DNA of 64,000 bases from an uncultured Flavobacteriaceae bacterium (GTDB taxonomy: Bacteria; Bacteroidota; Bacteroidia; Flavobacteriales; Flavobacteriaceae). Every line of letters starts with the position of its first letter. Position 1 is the first letter of the stretch. Positions 50,552 through 59,689 of this stretch are shown in pieces. Under the pieces are notes generated by a model. That model was not told the origin of the DNA and did not search any database. It worked only from the letters and a program-made list of their open reading frames with translations. The stretch is from assembly GCA_947503105.1 (NCBI GenBank), contig CANNCM010000002.1:329546-393545 (forward strand). The letters are read 5' to 3'. The translations under genes were made by a program, and so were the position numbers.

Positions 50552-51723
50552 GCCGTTCTATATGCTTTTGATTGCTCAAAAACTTCAGATAGAATTGCAG
50601 CATCTAACTCTGTAAAAGCGACCCCACGCCTATTCATCACAACGGTTGCAACTTCAAATGCTTTTTTGGTCAAATACGTGCTAAAACCACTGTGACCACC
50701 CCAACTAAAGCTTGGAACAAAATTTCGTGGAAATCCGCTTCCAAAAACGTTAGCACTAACCCCAACTACAGTTCCAGTGTTAAACATCGTATTAATACCA
50801 CATTTGCTATGGTCGCCCATCATAAGACCACAAAATTGCAACCCTGTTTTTGCAAAGTTTTCAGACTCATAATTCCACAAGCGTACTTCTGCGTAGTTGT
50901 TTTTGAGATTAGACGTATTGGTGTCTGCTCCTAAATTACACCACTCCCCTATAACAGAATTGCCCAAAAAACCGTCGTGGGCTTTGTTGCTGTATCCAAA
51001 AAATACAGCATTATTCACCTCGCCACCAACCTTAGAATGTGGACCAATGGTTGTAGGGCCGTAAATTTTTGTACCCATTTTTAAAACAGAATTTTCGCAA
51101 AGTGCAAAAGGGCCACGAACCATACTTCCCTCCATAATTTCTGTGTCTTTTCCAATGTAAATCGGGCCATTTGTGGCATTTAAAACACATAAAGGCAATT
51201 GCGCTCCTTCTTCAATAAAAATTTGAGCTTCATTGAAAGCCACTACTTTTTCCGGTATTGGCTGAGAGGTTCTATTTTTTGTTATCCATTGAAAATCCGC
51301 TGCGATGGCAGTACCATTATGCTGAAAAATGGACCACGAATTTTTTAGTGACAAGGTTGAAGTTGGACAATGAAGAGTTTCAAAAGTATCAAAATCAATT
51401 TTGCTTTGTGTTTCGGTAGCTCTAAAAGCGACAACAACCTCACCATCATAAATCACTTGTTTTGGTTTCAGATTTTGAATCATTTCCACTAAAACTTCAT
51501 TTGGAGTATAAGACGCATTGATGAGTGTATTTTCTTCGAGCTCTACCATTGGAAATTTTGAAACCAAATAATCCTCTGTAATCGTTGTGGTAGTACTGCC
51601 CAAAAACAATTCCCATTTTTCTCTAATGGTCAAAATACCAAAACGGATATCGGCTACAGGCCTGGTATATGTAAATGGTAATAAAGCGTTTCTAAAAGGG
51701 CCGTCAAAAAGGATATAATTCAT
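50548..51723 (-). CDS. GlmU-like putative sugar nucleotidyltransferase/acyltransferase
   Basis: ~391 residues, two-domain protein of the Bacteroidota GlmU-like family. Start set at the ATG at 51723 (MNYILFDGPFRNALLPFTYT). The N-terminal domain lacks the LAAGxGTRM pyrophosphorylase loop of real GlmU; instead it has FDGPFRNALLPFTYTRPVAD. The C-terminal half is a left-handed beta-helix of hexapeptide repeats (IYIGKDTEIMEGSMVRGPFALCENSVLKMGTKIYG.., STIGPHSKVGGEV). Precise reaction unknown; acyl or nucleotidyl transfer on a sugar is implied. Its stop overlaps the convergent SBP gene by four bases. Confidence 0.85.
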   Translation of the reverse strand: MNYILFDGPFRNALLPFTYTRPVADIRFGILTIREKWELFLGSTTTTITEDYLVSKFPMVELEENTLINASYTPNEVLVEMIQNLKPKQVIYDGEVVVAFRATETQSKIDFDTFETLHCPTSTLSLKNSWSIFQHNGTAIAADFQWITKNRTSQPIPEKVVAFNEAQIFIEEGAQLPLCVLNATNGPIYIGKDTEIMEGSMVRGPFALCENSVLKMGTKIYGPTTIGPHSKVGGEVNNAVFFGYSNKAHDGFLGNSVIGEWCNLGADTNTSNLKNNYAEVRLWNYESENFAKTGLQFCGLMMGDHSKCGINTMFNTGTVVGVSANVFGSGFPRNFVPSFSWGGHSGFSTYLTKKAFEVATVVMNRRGVAFTELDAAILSEVFEQSKAYRTA

Positions 51724-51747
51724 CTGTAATCTTTTTGTAAAAGTAAT

Positions 51748-51777
51748 AAAAAAGCCCTTCAAAATATTGAAGGGCTT
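51748..51777 (-). terminator. terminator of rpmE2
   Basis: Minus strand: AAGCCCTTCAA-TATT-TTGAAGGGCTTTTTT. Eleven-base stem and T-run, lying between rpmE2 and the GlmU-like start. Confidence 0.92.
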
Positions 51778-51801
51778 AGATTTATAGTACTGAATGCTAT
51801 G

Positions 51802-52053
51802 TTATTTTTTGAACTTAGCGTATTTTGTTTTAAATTTATCAATACGTCCTGCAGTATCCACAAGTTTAGATTTACCTGTGTAATACGGATGAGATGTTCT
51901 TGAAATTTCCATCTTTACTAGGGGATACTCCACACCGTCAACTTCTAATGTTTCATTAGTATCTGCAGTAGATTTTGTTAAAAAAACATCATCGTTGGAC
52001 ATATCTTTAAAAGCCACTAATCTATAATTTTCTGGATGTGTATCTTTTTTCAT
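51802..52053 (-). CDS. rpmE2: 50S ribosomal protein L31, type B (zinc-free)
   Basis: 83 residues: [20 protein letters not shown], then [22 protein letters not shown] and [10 protein letters not shown]. It has none of the four zinc-ligand Cys of the C+ L31, so it is the C- (YkgM) type. In many bacteria that paralog replaces the zinc form in zinc shortage, but in Flavobacteriaceae the zinc-free form is often the only L31. Own promoter and strong terminator. No Zur box was recognised upstream. Confidence 0.96.
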   Translation of the reverse strand: MKKDTHPENYRLVAFKDMSNDDVFLTKSTADTNETLEVDGVEYPLVKMEISRTSHPYYTGKSKLVDTAGRIDKFKTKYAKFKK

Positions 52054-52087
52054 CTCTTTAGTATTAATTTCGATTTTTTTCGAGTTG

Positions 52088-52118
52088 CAAATTTAAGTAT
52101 TTTTTGTAAATCTACAAT
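52088..52118 (-). promoter_or_regulatory. promoter of rpmE2
   Basis: Minus strand ATTG (complement of 52115-52118), 19 bases, TAAATTTG (complement of 52088-52095); about 35 bases before the ATG. Confidence 0.65.
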
Positions 52119-52206
52119 AGATTATATAATTTTTTATTTTGGGTTTTAATTGTAACAAATTATCATAACTTGCATCTAATATTACAAATCAATTAAATTA
52201 TATATT

Positions 52207-52737
52207 ATGGAACCAACCAACAAATCAAATTCAATCAATCTTGGGCTATATCTTGGCGCCACACTGGCCACTATTGTGGTTCTGATTTATGCTGTTAAAC
52301 TTGATCTTATAATAGAAATGTGGTTTAACATAGCTTTACTTACCGTTGTTATCGCTTTTGGTATTGTTGCATCAAAACGAGCCAAAAAAGCCAATGGAGG
52401 ATTTATTTTTTTCAAGGAAGCATTTATTCATTATTTTATTGCTATTGCTGTAGGAACAGCGATTAGTACTGTGATTGGTATTGTTATTTTTAATTTTGTC
52501 GATCCGGAAGCCGCTACACAACTCAATGAACAGATTCTTTTAAAATCAAAACAAATGATGGAAAGATTTGGTATGCCGCAAGAAGCCATGACAACTGCAC
52601 TTGAAGAGGCCAGCAAAAAAGACAACTTTTCTATTGGATCTCAACTACAATCCTATGTGTTTAGCTTGGCATTGTACGCTGTAATTGGTCTTATTGTAGC
52701 ATTAATCATAAAGAAAACGGATACAAGCAAAGCTTAA
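52207..52737 (+). CDS. DUF4199 membrane protein
   Basis: 176 residues, four membrane helices (INLGLYLGATLATIVVLIYAV; MWFNIALLTVVIAFGIVA; HYFIAIAVGTAISTVIGIVIFNFV; SYVFSLALYAVIGLIVALII) with one soluble acidic/amphipathic segment between helices three and four. The pattern GGFIFFKEAFIHYFIAIAVGTAIS is the DUF4199 core, a Bacteroidota family of unknown role. In this phylum it is commonly followed by a GT2 glycosyltransferase, as here (33-base gap), and the two may act together in lipid or wall glycosylation (inference). Confidence 0.87.
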   Translation: MEPTNKSNSINLGLYLGATLATIVVLIYAVKLDLIIEMWFNIALLTVVIAFGIVASKRAKKANGGFIFFKEAFIHYFIAIAVGTAISTVIGIVIFNFVDPEAATQLNEQILLKSKQMMERFGMPQEAMTTALEEASKKDNFSIGSQLQSYVFSLALYAVIGLIVALIIKKTDTSKA

Positions 52738-52770
52738 TTTCGTTATTTTTGGGGTTTGTAAGTCAACCCT

Positions 52771-53721
52771 ATGGATATTTCTGTCGTTATACCCCTTTTG
52801 GATGAGCAAGACTCATTGGTAGAACTCCACGATTGGATTGCCCAAACCATGCAGTCCAATCGGTTGACTTACGAACTTATTTTTATCGATGATGGCAGTC
52901 GGGATCAGTCTTGGGATATCATCACAAGTTTGAGTCAAAAAAACGCCTCCGTTTTTGGCCTACGATTTTCAAAAAACTTCGGTAAATCTCAAGCGCTACA
53001 CGCTGGTTTCGAAAAAGCAAAAGGCGATGTAGTCATTACTATGGATGCCGATTTGCAAGATAGCCCCGATGAAATCCCAGAACTTTTTTATCTTATTAAG
53101 AACAACCACCACGATATAGTTTCGGGATGGAAAAAAAAGCGCTACGATGCTTTCTTTGCAAAAAATTTACCCTCAAAACTATTCAATTGGGCAGCTCGAA
53201 ATATTTCGGGTTTAAAGCTTCATGATTTCAATTGTGGGCTAAAAGCATACAAAAAAGAAGTTGTAAAAAATATTGAAGTTTATGGAGAAATGCACCGCTA
53301 TATTCCGCTACTGGCTGTAAATGCTGGATTTACGAATATTGTTGAAAAAGTGGTTGTGCATCAAGCAAGAAAATATGGGAAAACAAAATTTGGTATGGAG
53401 CGATTTATAAATGGATTTTTAGATTTAATTACAATTTGGTTTACTTCACGATTTGCCAAACGTCCGATGCATTTTTTTGGATTGCTTGGAGTTTTGATGT
53501 TTGTTGTTGGATTTGGATTTTCTTTCTATTTAGGAATAGAAAAATTGTACTTTAATCCAACTGGACGCCTCATTACGGAACGGCCAGAATTTTTTATTGC
53601 ATTGACAACCATGGTAATTGGAACACAATTTTTTGTTGCAGGGTTTTTGGGTGAAATTATTCTGCAATCTAGAAACAATAAAGAACGTTATCATATTAGC
53701 GATAGAACGAAATCACATTAA
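52771..53721 (+). CDS. GT2 family glycosyltransferase (GtrB/DPM1-like)
   Basis: 316 residues. The catalytic GT-A domain opens with VIPLLDEQDSLVELHDWI and shows FIDDGSRDQSW, GLRFSKNFGKSQALHAGFEKA, the DxD-type TMDADLQDSPDEIPEL, and the acceptor helix region DFNCGLKAYKKEVV. Two C-terminal membrane helices (FFGLLGVLMFVVGFGFSFYLGIEKL; FFIALTTMVIGTQFFVAGFLGEII) anchor it. This is the polyprenyl-phosphate sugar transferase type, which loads a sugar on a lipid carrier inside the membrane. Downstream of the DUF4199 gene and upstream of a phosphohexomutase. Confidence 0.91.
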   Translation: MDISVVIPLLDEQDSLVELHDWIAQTMQSNRLTYELIFIDDGSRDQSWDIITSLSQKNASVFGLRFSKNFGKSQALHAGFEKAKGDVVITMDADLQDSPDEIPELFYLIKNNHHDIVSGWKKKRYDAFFAKNLPSKLFNWAARNISGLKLHDFNCGLKAYKKEVVKNIEVYGEMHRYIPLLAVNAGFTNIVEKVVVHQARKYGKTKFGMERFINGFLDLITIWFTSRFAKRPMHFFGLLGVLMFVVGFGFSFYLGIEKLYFNPTGRLITERPEFFIALTTMVIGTQFFVAGFLGEIILQSRNNKERYHISDRTKSH

Positions 53722-53747
53722 AATCAATATTAAATAAAGCAAATATT

Positions 53748-53755
53748 TACATTTG
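53748..53755 (+). promoter_or_regulatory. -7 element of the phosphohexomutase gene
   Basis: TACATTTG overlaps the track's TTG start (53753), so the real start must be the ATG at 53777. No clear -33. Confidence 0.55.
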
Positions 53756-53776
53756 CAATATATTTCAACGTTAAAA

Positions 53777-55507
53777 ATGACAAAATTAAGCCCTCAGGTA
53801 ATAAAAAACATAGACCATTGGTCTTCCGATTTATTTGACGAAAACACACGATCAGAAATCGAAAACTTGAAAAATAATCCCGAAGAATTAGAAGATCGAT
53901 TTTATAAAAATCTTGATTTTGGAACTGGCGGAATGCGCGGTATGATGGGGGTAGGCACCAATCGTATTAACAAATACACTTTAGGAAGAAATACTCAAGG
54001 TCTTTCTAATTATTTAAAACAAATTTATCCCAATAAAAACCTTAAAGTTGTTATTGCCTACGATTGCAGACACAATAGTAAAACGTTTGCAAAAATTGTA
54101 GCTGATGTCTTTTCGGCCAATGGTATTGAAGTGTTTTTGTTTGAAGATTTGCGTGCAACACCAGAACTTTCTTTTGCTTTGAAACATCTTAACTGTCAGT
54201 GCGGTATTGTGCTAACGGCATCACACAACCCGCCAGAGTATAACGGCTACAAAGTGTATTGGGAAGATGGTGGACAACTTGTACCGCCCCACGACAAAGC
54301 TATTATTTCTATCATTAATAACTTAGACTACAAAGACATCAATTTTTCTGTACAGAATGAGCTTATTCATAGTATTGGAAAAGAAATAGACGATGTATTT
54401 ATCAATGCCGCTGTAAGCAATGGAACGTTAGAAAAGAACAATAATAAGAATAGAGAAAACTTAACGGTTGTTTTTACGTCCTTGCATGGCACCTCCATAA
54501 CAGCTGTTCCAGAAACACTAAAACGAGCGGGCTATACCAACGTCCACATTGTTGAAGAACAAGCCATTCCAAATGGAGATTTTCCAACCGTAAAATCACC
54601 CAATCCAGAAGAACCCGAAGCGTTGGATATGGCTCTGAAATTGGCAGAAAAAGTAAAGGCAGATATCGTTATTGGTACAGATCCCGATTGTGATCGCTTA
54701 GGAATAGCTGTTCGAAATACAGCTGGAAAATTGACACTACTAAATGGAAATCAAACGATGGTGATCATGACCAAGTTTTTATTAGAACAGTGGAAAAATC
54801 AGGGAAAAATAAATGGTAATCAATTTGTAGGATCAACCATAGTATCAACACCAATGTTGCCGAAACTTACAGAACATTTTGGTGTAGCATGCAAAATTGG
54901 TTTGACTGGATTTAAATGGATTGCCAAAATGATAGAAGAATATCCAACCCTAGATTTTGTAGGCGGTGGCGAGGAAAGTTTTGGATTTATGGTTGGAGAT
55001 TTTGTCCGTGACAAAGATGCGGTAACTTCTACCCTTTTGGCTTGTGAAATAGCGGCACTATCCAAAGCCAATGGTGGTTCATTTTTTGAAGAACTCATTG
55101 GCTTATATTCTACGCATGGATTCTATAAAGAACGCTTAATCTCTGTCACCAAAAAAGGGAGAAAAGGCGCCGAGGAGATTCAAAATATAATGGATCAAGC
55201 GCGACGTCATCCACAGCAAACAATACACAATTCCAAAGTCGTTAGAATTGATGATTACCAATCGTCTATCTCCAAAAACACAGCAGAGAACACCTCCTCT
55301 GAGATTAAAATACCAAAGGCAAACGTTCTTATTTTTACAACAGAAGATGGAAGTAAAATTGCTTTGAGACCGAGTGGAACGGAACCTAAAATAAAATTTT
55401 ATATCAGTGTCAATACCCCACTTCATAGCAAAGAAAATTATGACAAGATAAATGATGCTCTAGAACAGAAAATTGACGACATCATAGCATCAATGCAACT
55501 CCTTTAG
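53777..55507 (+). CDS. phospho-sugar mutase (phosphoglucomutase/phosphomannomutase)
   Basis: ~576 residues of the alpha-D-phosphohexomutase superfamily. Start set at the ATG at 53777 (MTKLSPQVIKNIDHWS), because the track start sits in the -7 promoter. The phosphoserine loop is in LTASHNPPEYNGYKVYW; the metal loop is IGTDPDCDRLGIAV; the sugar-binding loop is GGGEESFGFMV; the phosphate-binding loop is RPSGTEPKIKFY. It interconverts hexose 1- and 6-phosphates, feeding sugar-nucleotide synthesis. Which sugar is preferred cannot be read from sequence. Runs straight into the ABC exporter gene, one base apart. Confidence 0.95.
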   Translation: MTKLSPQVIKNIDHWSSDLFDENTRSEIENLKNNPEELEDRFYKNLDFGTGGMRGMMGVGTNRINKYTLGRNTQGLSNYLKQIYPNKNLKVVIAYDCRHNSKTFAKIVADVFSANGIEVFLFEDLRATPELSFALKHLNCQCGIVLTASHNPPEYNGYKVYWEDGGQLVPPHDKAIISIINNLDYKDINFSVQNELIHSIGKEIDDVFINAAVSNGTLEKNNNKNRENLTVVFTSLHGTSITAVPETLKRAGYTNVHIVEEQAIPNGDFPTVKSPNPEEPEALDMALKLAEKVKADIVIGTDPDCDRLGIAVRNTAGKLTLLNGNQTMVIMTKFLLEQWKNQGKINGNQFVGSTIVSTPMLPKLTEHFGVACKIGLTGFKWIAKMIEEYPTLDFVGGGEESFGFMVGDFVRDKDAVTSTLLACEIAALSKANGGSFFEELIGLYSTHGFYKERLISVTKKGRKGAEEIQNIMDQARRHPQQTIHNSKVVRIDDYQSSISKNTAENTSSEIKIPKANVLIFTTEDGSKIALRPSGTEPKIKFYISVNTPLHSKENYDKINDALEQKIDDIIASMQLL

Positions 55508-55508
55508 A

Positions 55509-57338
55509 ATGAAAAAAATCATACAACAATTATTGCCATTCATTAAAAACTACAAAAAACATGTTGTGCTTAATATTGTTTTTAACTTGTTGTATGCCCT
55601 CTTCAGCACCCTAGCGTTTGTATCGCTTATTCCTATGCTTAATGTGTTGTTTGACAAAACACAAAAGGTAACAAATGAACCTGTTTGGACTGGAATTGGG
55701 AGCCTCAAAGATTATGGAAATGACATGCTCAATTATAAGGTTTCTTCACTACTAGAAAACGGTAATCCACAGATGGCACTTTTGGTAGTTGTTGCTTTGG
55801 TCATCACTACATTTTTTCTGAAAAATTTCTTTGGATACCTTTCCATGCAACACGTCATGTATCTTAAAAATGGTGTTCTTACTGACTTAAGAAAAGACAT
55901 GTACAAACATATTATTGAGCTTCCAATTAGCTTTTATTCCAAGCGCAAAAAAGGGGATATTATGGCAAGGGTTTTGGGTGATATCAATGAAATGCAAAAC
56001 TCATTTTTTATTTTATTGGAACTTATTGTTAGAGAGCCCTTAACTATTTTATTTTCGCTTATTGTCATGTTCAGCATAAGCTGGAAGCTTTCAGTTTTTG
56101 TATTACTTTTTATTCCAATATCGGGGTTTTTGATTTCGAGTATCGGAAAAAGACTTAAACGACAATCACTTCGAGCCCAACAGGAATCGGGGCATCTTAT
56201 TTCTACAGTTGAGGAAACACTTACGGGCTTGAAAATCGTAAAGAGTTACAATGCCGAAAATGCATTCAAAAAACGATTTGTAGATTCTGCGGATAGGATA
56301 TTATCCCTTGTCAATAAAATTGGACTAAAAAATAATTTAGCTGGACCACTTAGTGAAGTTTTAGGGATTATAACCATCGCAATTCTCCTGTGGTATGGTG
56401 GAAAACTGGTGCTTATTGAAAAAGCCATTGAGGGCACTACTTTTATTGGTTTTATGGCACTTGCCTATGGTATTCTAACGCCTGCAAAAGCCATTAGTAA
56501 AGCCTCATACAGGGTAAAAAATGGTATTGCTGCGGCCGATAGAGTTTTCGAGGTATTGTTTCATGAAGACACCATGCCCGACAATCAAAATGCCATTGAT
56601 GCTTTTGGATTTGAAACAAAAATAGAACTGAAAAATGTGTCGTTTAAATATGAAAATGAATACGTTTTAAAAGACTTTTCCATGACCGTTAAAAAAGGGC
56701 AAAGTGTCGCATTAGTGGGACAGTCTGGAAGTGGAAAATCGACGATTGCAAACCTGTTGACTCGATTTTATGATGTAAATGATGGTTCTATTTCAATTGA
56801 TGGAAACAATATTAAAAATCTAAGTAAAGCATCGTTGCGTACTCAAATTGGTTTGGTTACTCAAGATTCTATTTTATTTAATAATAGCATTAAAAACAAC
56901 CTCAAAATTGGAAATGAATCTGCCACAGATGAAGAGATCTTAAAAGCTCTAAAAGTTGCCAATGCTTGGGAGTTTGTAAAAGAACTTCCAGAAGGCATTG
57001 AAACCAATATTGGGGATGCTGGAAACAGTCTTTCTGGCGGTCAAAAACAGCGCTTAAGTATTGCCAGAGCAGTCTTAAAAAACGCTCCAATAATGATTTT
57101 GGATGAAGCCACTTCCGCACTAGATACAGAAAGTGAGCGCTTAGTTCAAGAAGCACTAGAAAATATGATGAAAAATAGAACTTCTGTGGTAATTGCACAC
57201 CGCCTATCTACCATTCAGAATGCAGATCATATCATCGTAATGAAGCAAGGCAAAATTGTTGAACAAGGCAAGCATCAAGAACTCTTAGACAAAAAAGAAG
57301 TGTACTATTCTTTGGTCATGATGCAATCTTTCGACTAA
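55509..57338 (+). CDS. ABC exporter (half transporter), MsbA-like
   Basis: 609 residues: N-terminal six-helix type IV ABC permease domain (~1-330) and C-terminal ATPase (~360-609). Walker A GQSGSGKSTIANLL, Q-loop LVTQDSILF, signature LSGGQKQRLSIARAV, Walker B/D MILDEATSALDTES, H-loop VIAHRLSTIQ. It works as a homodimer exporting lipids or drugs; MsbA-like lipid flipping is plausible from the phylum context. Co-transcribed with the phosphohexomutase. Convergent with the BNR-repeat lipoprotein, with a four-base overlap of the ends. Confidence 0.93.
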   Translation: MKKIIQQLLPFIKNYKKHVVLNIVFNLLYALFSTLAFVSLIPMLNVLFDKTQKVTNEPVWTGIGSLKDYGNDMLNYKVSSLLENGNPQMALLVVVALVITTFFLKNFFGYLSMQHVMYLKNGVLTDLRKDMYKHIIELPISFYSKRKKGDIMARVLGDINEMQNSFFILLELIVREPLTILFSLIVMFSISWKLSVFVLLFIPISGFLISSIGKRLKRQSLRAQQESGHLISTVEETLTGLKIVKSYNAENAFKKRFVDSADRILSLVNKIGLKNNLAGPLSEVLGIITIAILLWYGGKLVLIEKAIEGTTFIGFMALAYGILTPAKAISKASYRVKNGIAAADRVFEVLFHEDTMPDNQNAIDAFGFETKIELKNVSFKYENEYVLKDFSMTVKKGQSVALVGQSGSGKSTIANLLTRFYDVNDGSISIDGNNIKNLSKASLRTQIGLVTQDSILFNNSIKNNLKIGNESATDEEILKALKVANAWEFVKELPEGIETNIGDAGNSLSGGQKQRLSIARAVLKNAPIMILDEATSALDTESERLVQEALENMMKNRTSVVIAHRLSTIQNADHIIVMKQGKIVEQGKHQELLDKKEVYYSLVMMQSFD

Positions 57339-58372
57339 TACTCCTTTTTTAACTTAAAATTCAATTTAGCAAGCCGTCCTTTTCCTGCTGCAAAAGCAGT
57401 GCTATCATTCAAAAAACGAAGTGTATAAAAACCTTCACTACTCAAGGACACCCATGATATCCCACCATCGAAGCTGTAATCTATACCTTCAAAACCAATA
57501 GCAACTAGACCCATGGCATTGGAATTTGGAACATATTGCACACAACTTCGATAACCTGGATTTTTTTCATACCCAACCACCTGCCATGTTTGGCCACCAT
57601 CTACAGTTTTAATTTTATTCTTAATGTTGGATTTAGATTTCGTATAGTCACCACCAATAGCAAAACCATTTTTGTCGTCATAAAAATCAATACTATACAT
57701 TCCTGTTGTCGGTGTACCCTGAACAATAGGCGTATCAAAAACGGTCCAAGAACGGCCTTTATCTGAAGAATATATCACACGACTCGCCATACCTCCACTG
57801 GCAATCCAAACTTGATCTCCAACGATCGAAATATTAGTGTCACTGGCGGCAAAAGCAGCTTCTCCTTCTATCGCTTTTGGAAGTTGCTCACAAGGAATTT
57901 TATGCCAATGTTCACCCCCATCTCTAGTGATTAAAATACTCAAGCAATCGTCCGTTGGATCGCCCATTGCAATGCCTTCTTGATGGTTCCAAAACTCCAT
58001 GCTATCATAAAACACAGCCGAATCCAATTCAGAATATACCAATCTTGAATTTTTATACAAATAAGCTGGACTTGCAATGCTTAATGCAAAAACAGTGTCA
58101 CCAACCAACGCCATTGAGCGTACATTTAGCGTATCTTGTGAAAAGCGATTTTTAGTTATTGTTTTCATTTTTAAATCATAATGATACACATCACCCACAG
58201 ATGATACCGCCACTAATGCTTTGTTATTCAATTCAATAGCCCTTATGTTAAGCAGAGAATCTTCTAGTATTGGACTAATGAAAACCCCTTCAAAAACAGG
58301 TGCTGATATTGGTTTTTTACAGCCATATAGGGCCAGACAAAATATGATTAATAGAGATGAATTAAATTTCAT
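57335..58372 (-). CDS. BNR/sialidase-like beta-propeller lipoprotein
   Basis: ~345 residues. Start moved to the ATG at 58372, giving a lipoprotein signal (MKFNSSLLIIFCLALYGC, Cys18). Asp-box (BNR) repeats at the ends of beta-propeller blades: ITRDGGEHWHKI, SSDKGRSWTVF, KTVDGGQTWQVV, SFDGGISWVSL. Such proteins are often called oxidoreductases or glycosyl hydrolases but show no catalytic signature here; they resemble the YCF48/photosystem-assembly propeller family. Probably on the outer-membrane surface; ligand unknown. Confidence 0.87.
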   Translation of the reverse strand: MKFNSSLLIIFCLALYGCKKPISAPVFEGVFISPILEDSLLNIRAIELNNKALVAVSSVGDVYHYDLKMKTITKNRFSQDTLNVRSMALVGDTVFALSIASPAYLYKNSRLVYSELDSAVFYDSMEFWNHQEGIAMGDPTDDCLSILITRDGGEHWHKIPCEQLPKAIEGEAAFAASDTNISIVGDQVWIASGGMASRVIYSSDKGRSWTVFDTPIVQGTPTTGMYSIDFYDDKNGFAIGGDYTKSKSNIKNKIKTVDGGQTWQVVGYEKNPGYRSCVQYVPNSNAMGLVAIGFEGIDYSFDGGISWVSLSSEGFYTLRFLNDSTAFAAGKGRLAKLNFKLKKEY

Positions 58373-58437
58373 ATAAAATTTTCTAGGTTTGAAATTCAAT
58401 ATACATAATTCCATAATGCAAAACCATTAATTAAGTG

Positions 58438-58445
58438 TAACTTTG
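58438..58445 (+). promoter_or_regulatory. -7 element for the RsmB-type methyltransferase
   Basis: TAACTTTG, 20 bases before the ATG at 58466; -33 not recognisable. Confidence 0.5.
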
Positions 58446-58465
58446 CACCAAAATAGACCAATTCT

Positions 58466-59686
58466 ATGCGTTTACACAGAAATTTATGTTTTGCCGTAAT
58501 TGACGGTGTTTTGCAAGTCTTTAATGATGGAGAGTATGCGGATAAAGTCATTCAAGGGCTTTTGAAACGTGATAAGCGTTGGGGTAGTCGAGACCGTGGA
58601 TTTGTTGCAGAAACCACCTATGATATTGTCCGCTGGAAACGTCTTTATGCCGAAATTGCTGAAGTTAAGGCCCCGTTTAGTCGTGATGATGCTTGGCGGC
58701 TTTTTGCAGTTTGGGCCACACTCAAAGGTATCAAACTTCCAGATTGGAAATATTTTGAAGGTACTCCAACTCGAAAAATTAAAGGCCGCTTTGATGAAGC
58801 TTCTAAAACACGAAAAATTAAAGAATCTATTCCCGATTGGATTGATACGTTAGGGGTTGATGAATTGGGCGAAAACATATGGTCAAAAGAACTGTCTAAA
58901 CAAAACGAACAAGCCGAAGTTATTTTGCGTGTCAATACGCTAAAAACAACCAAAAAAGACCTTCAACTCAAGTTACAGTCAGAAGATATTGAAACGGTAG
59001 AAATTAAGGGTTATCCTTATGCAATAAAACTTGTAGAACGTGCAAATGTATTCAAAACAGAAGCTTTCAAAATGGGATGGTTTGAGGTGCAAGATGCCTC
59101 GTCTCAACTGGTCGCTGATTTCCTTGATGTAAAACCTGGAATGAAAGTCGTAGATGCATGTGCGGGTGCAGGTGGAAAAACCTTACATCTATCGGCATTG
59201 ATGGAAAATAAAGGATCGCTCATTGCGATGGACATATACGAAAGTAAACTCAAAAAGCTTAAGGTTCGAGCCAGACGAAATGGAGCGCACAACATCGATA
59301 TGCGAGTGATAGACTCTACAAAACCCATCAAAAAATTGAAAGCAAAAGCCGATCGATTGCTTATTGATGCGCCTTGTTCTGGGTTGGGGGTTATGCGCAG
59401 AAACCCCGATTCGAAATGGAAGCTTCAAGCGGAATTTTTAGATAAAATAAGAGGAACTCAACAACAAATTTTACAAAATTATTCCAAAATGCTAAAGCCC
59501 GGCGGAAAAATGGTGTATGCTACATGTTCCGTTTTACCCTCAGAAAATCAAGCACAAGTTGCTGCTTTTTTAACTTCCGAAGCAGGGCAAAATTTCAAAT
59601 TAATAAAAGATAAAAGTATCTTAGCGCATCAAAGCGGCTATGATGGGTTTTACATGGCGCTGCTCGAAAAAAATGATAATTTATAG
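58466..59686 (+). CDS. RsmB/NOP2-type RNA 5-methylcytosine methyltransferase
   Basis: 406 residues. An N-terminal NusB-like helical region (LLKRDKRWGSRDRGFVAETTYDIVRWKR) and a linker lead to the SAM methyltransferase domain: VVDACAGAGGKTLHLS, AMDIYESKLKKLKVRARRNG, LLIDAPCSGLGVMRRNPD with one catalytic-region Cys, and YATCSVLPSENQAQV with the nucleophilic Cys. Likely target is 16S rRNA C967 (RsmB), but RsmF-type or tRNA targets cannot be ruled out. It has a promoter of its own and is followed, four bases on, by the endonuclease I gene. Confidence 0.91.
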   Translation: MRLHRNLCFAVIDGVLQVFNDGEYADKVIQGLLKRDKRWGSRDRGFVAETTYDIVRWKRLYAEIAEVKAPFSRDDAWRLFAVWATLKGIKLPDWKYFEGTPTRKIKGRFDEASKTRKIKESIPDWIDTLGVDELGENIWSKELSKQNEQAEVILRVNTLKTTKKDLQLKLQSEDIETVEIKGYPYAIKLVERANVFKTEAFKMGWFEVQDASSQLVADFLDVKPGMKVVDACAGAGGKTLHLSALMENKGSLIAMDIYESKLKKLKVRARRNGAHNIDMRVIDSTKPIKKLKAKADRLLIDAPCSGLGVMRRNPDSKWKLQAEFLDKIRGTQQQILQNYSKMLKPGGKMVYATCSVLPSENQAQVAAFLTSEAGQNFKLIKDKSILAHQSGYDGFYMALLEKNDNL

Positions 59687-59689
59687 CCA

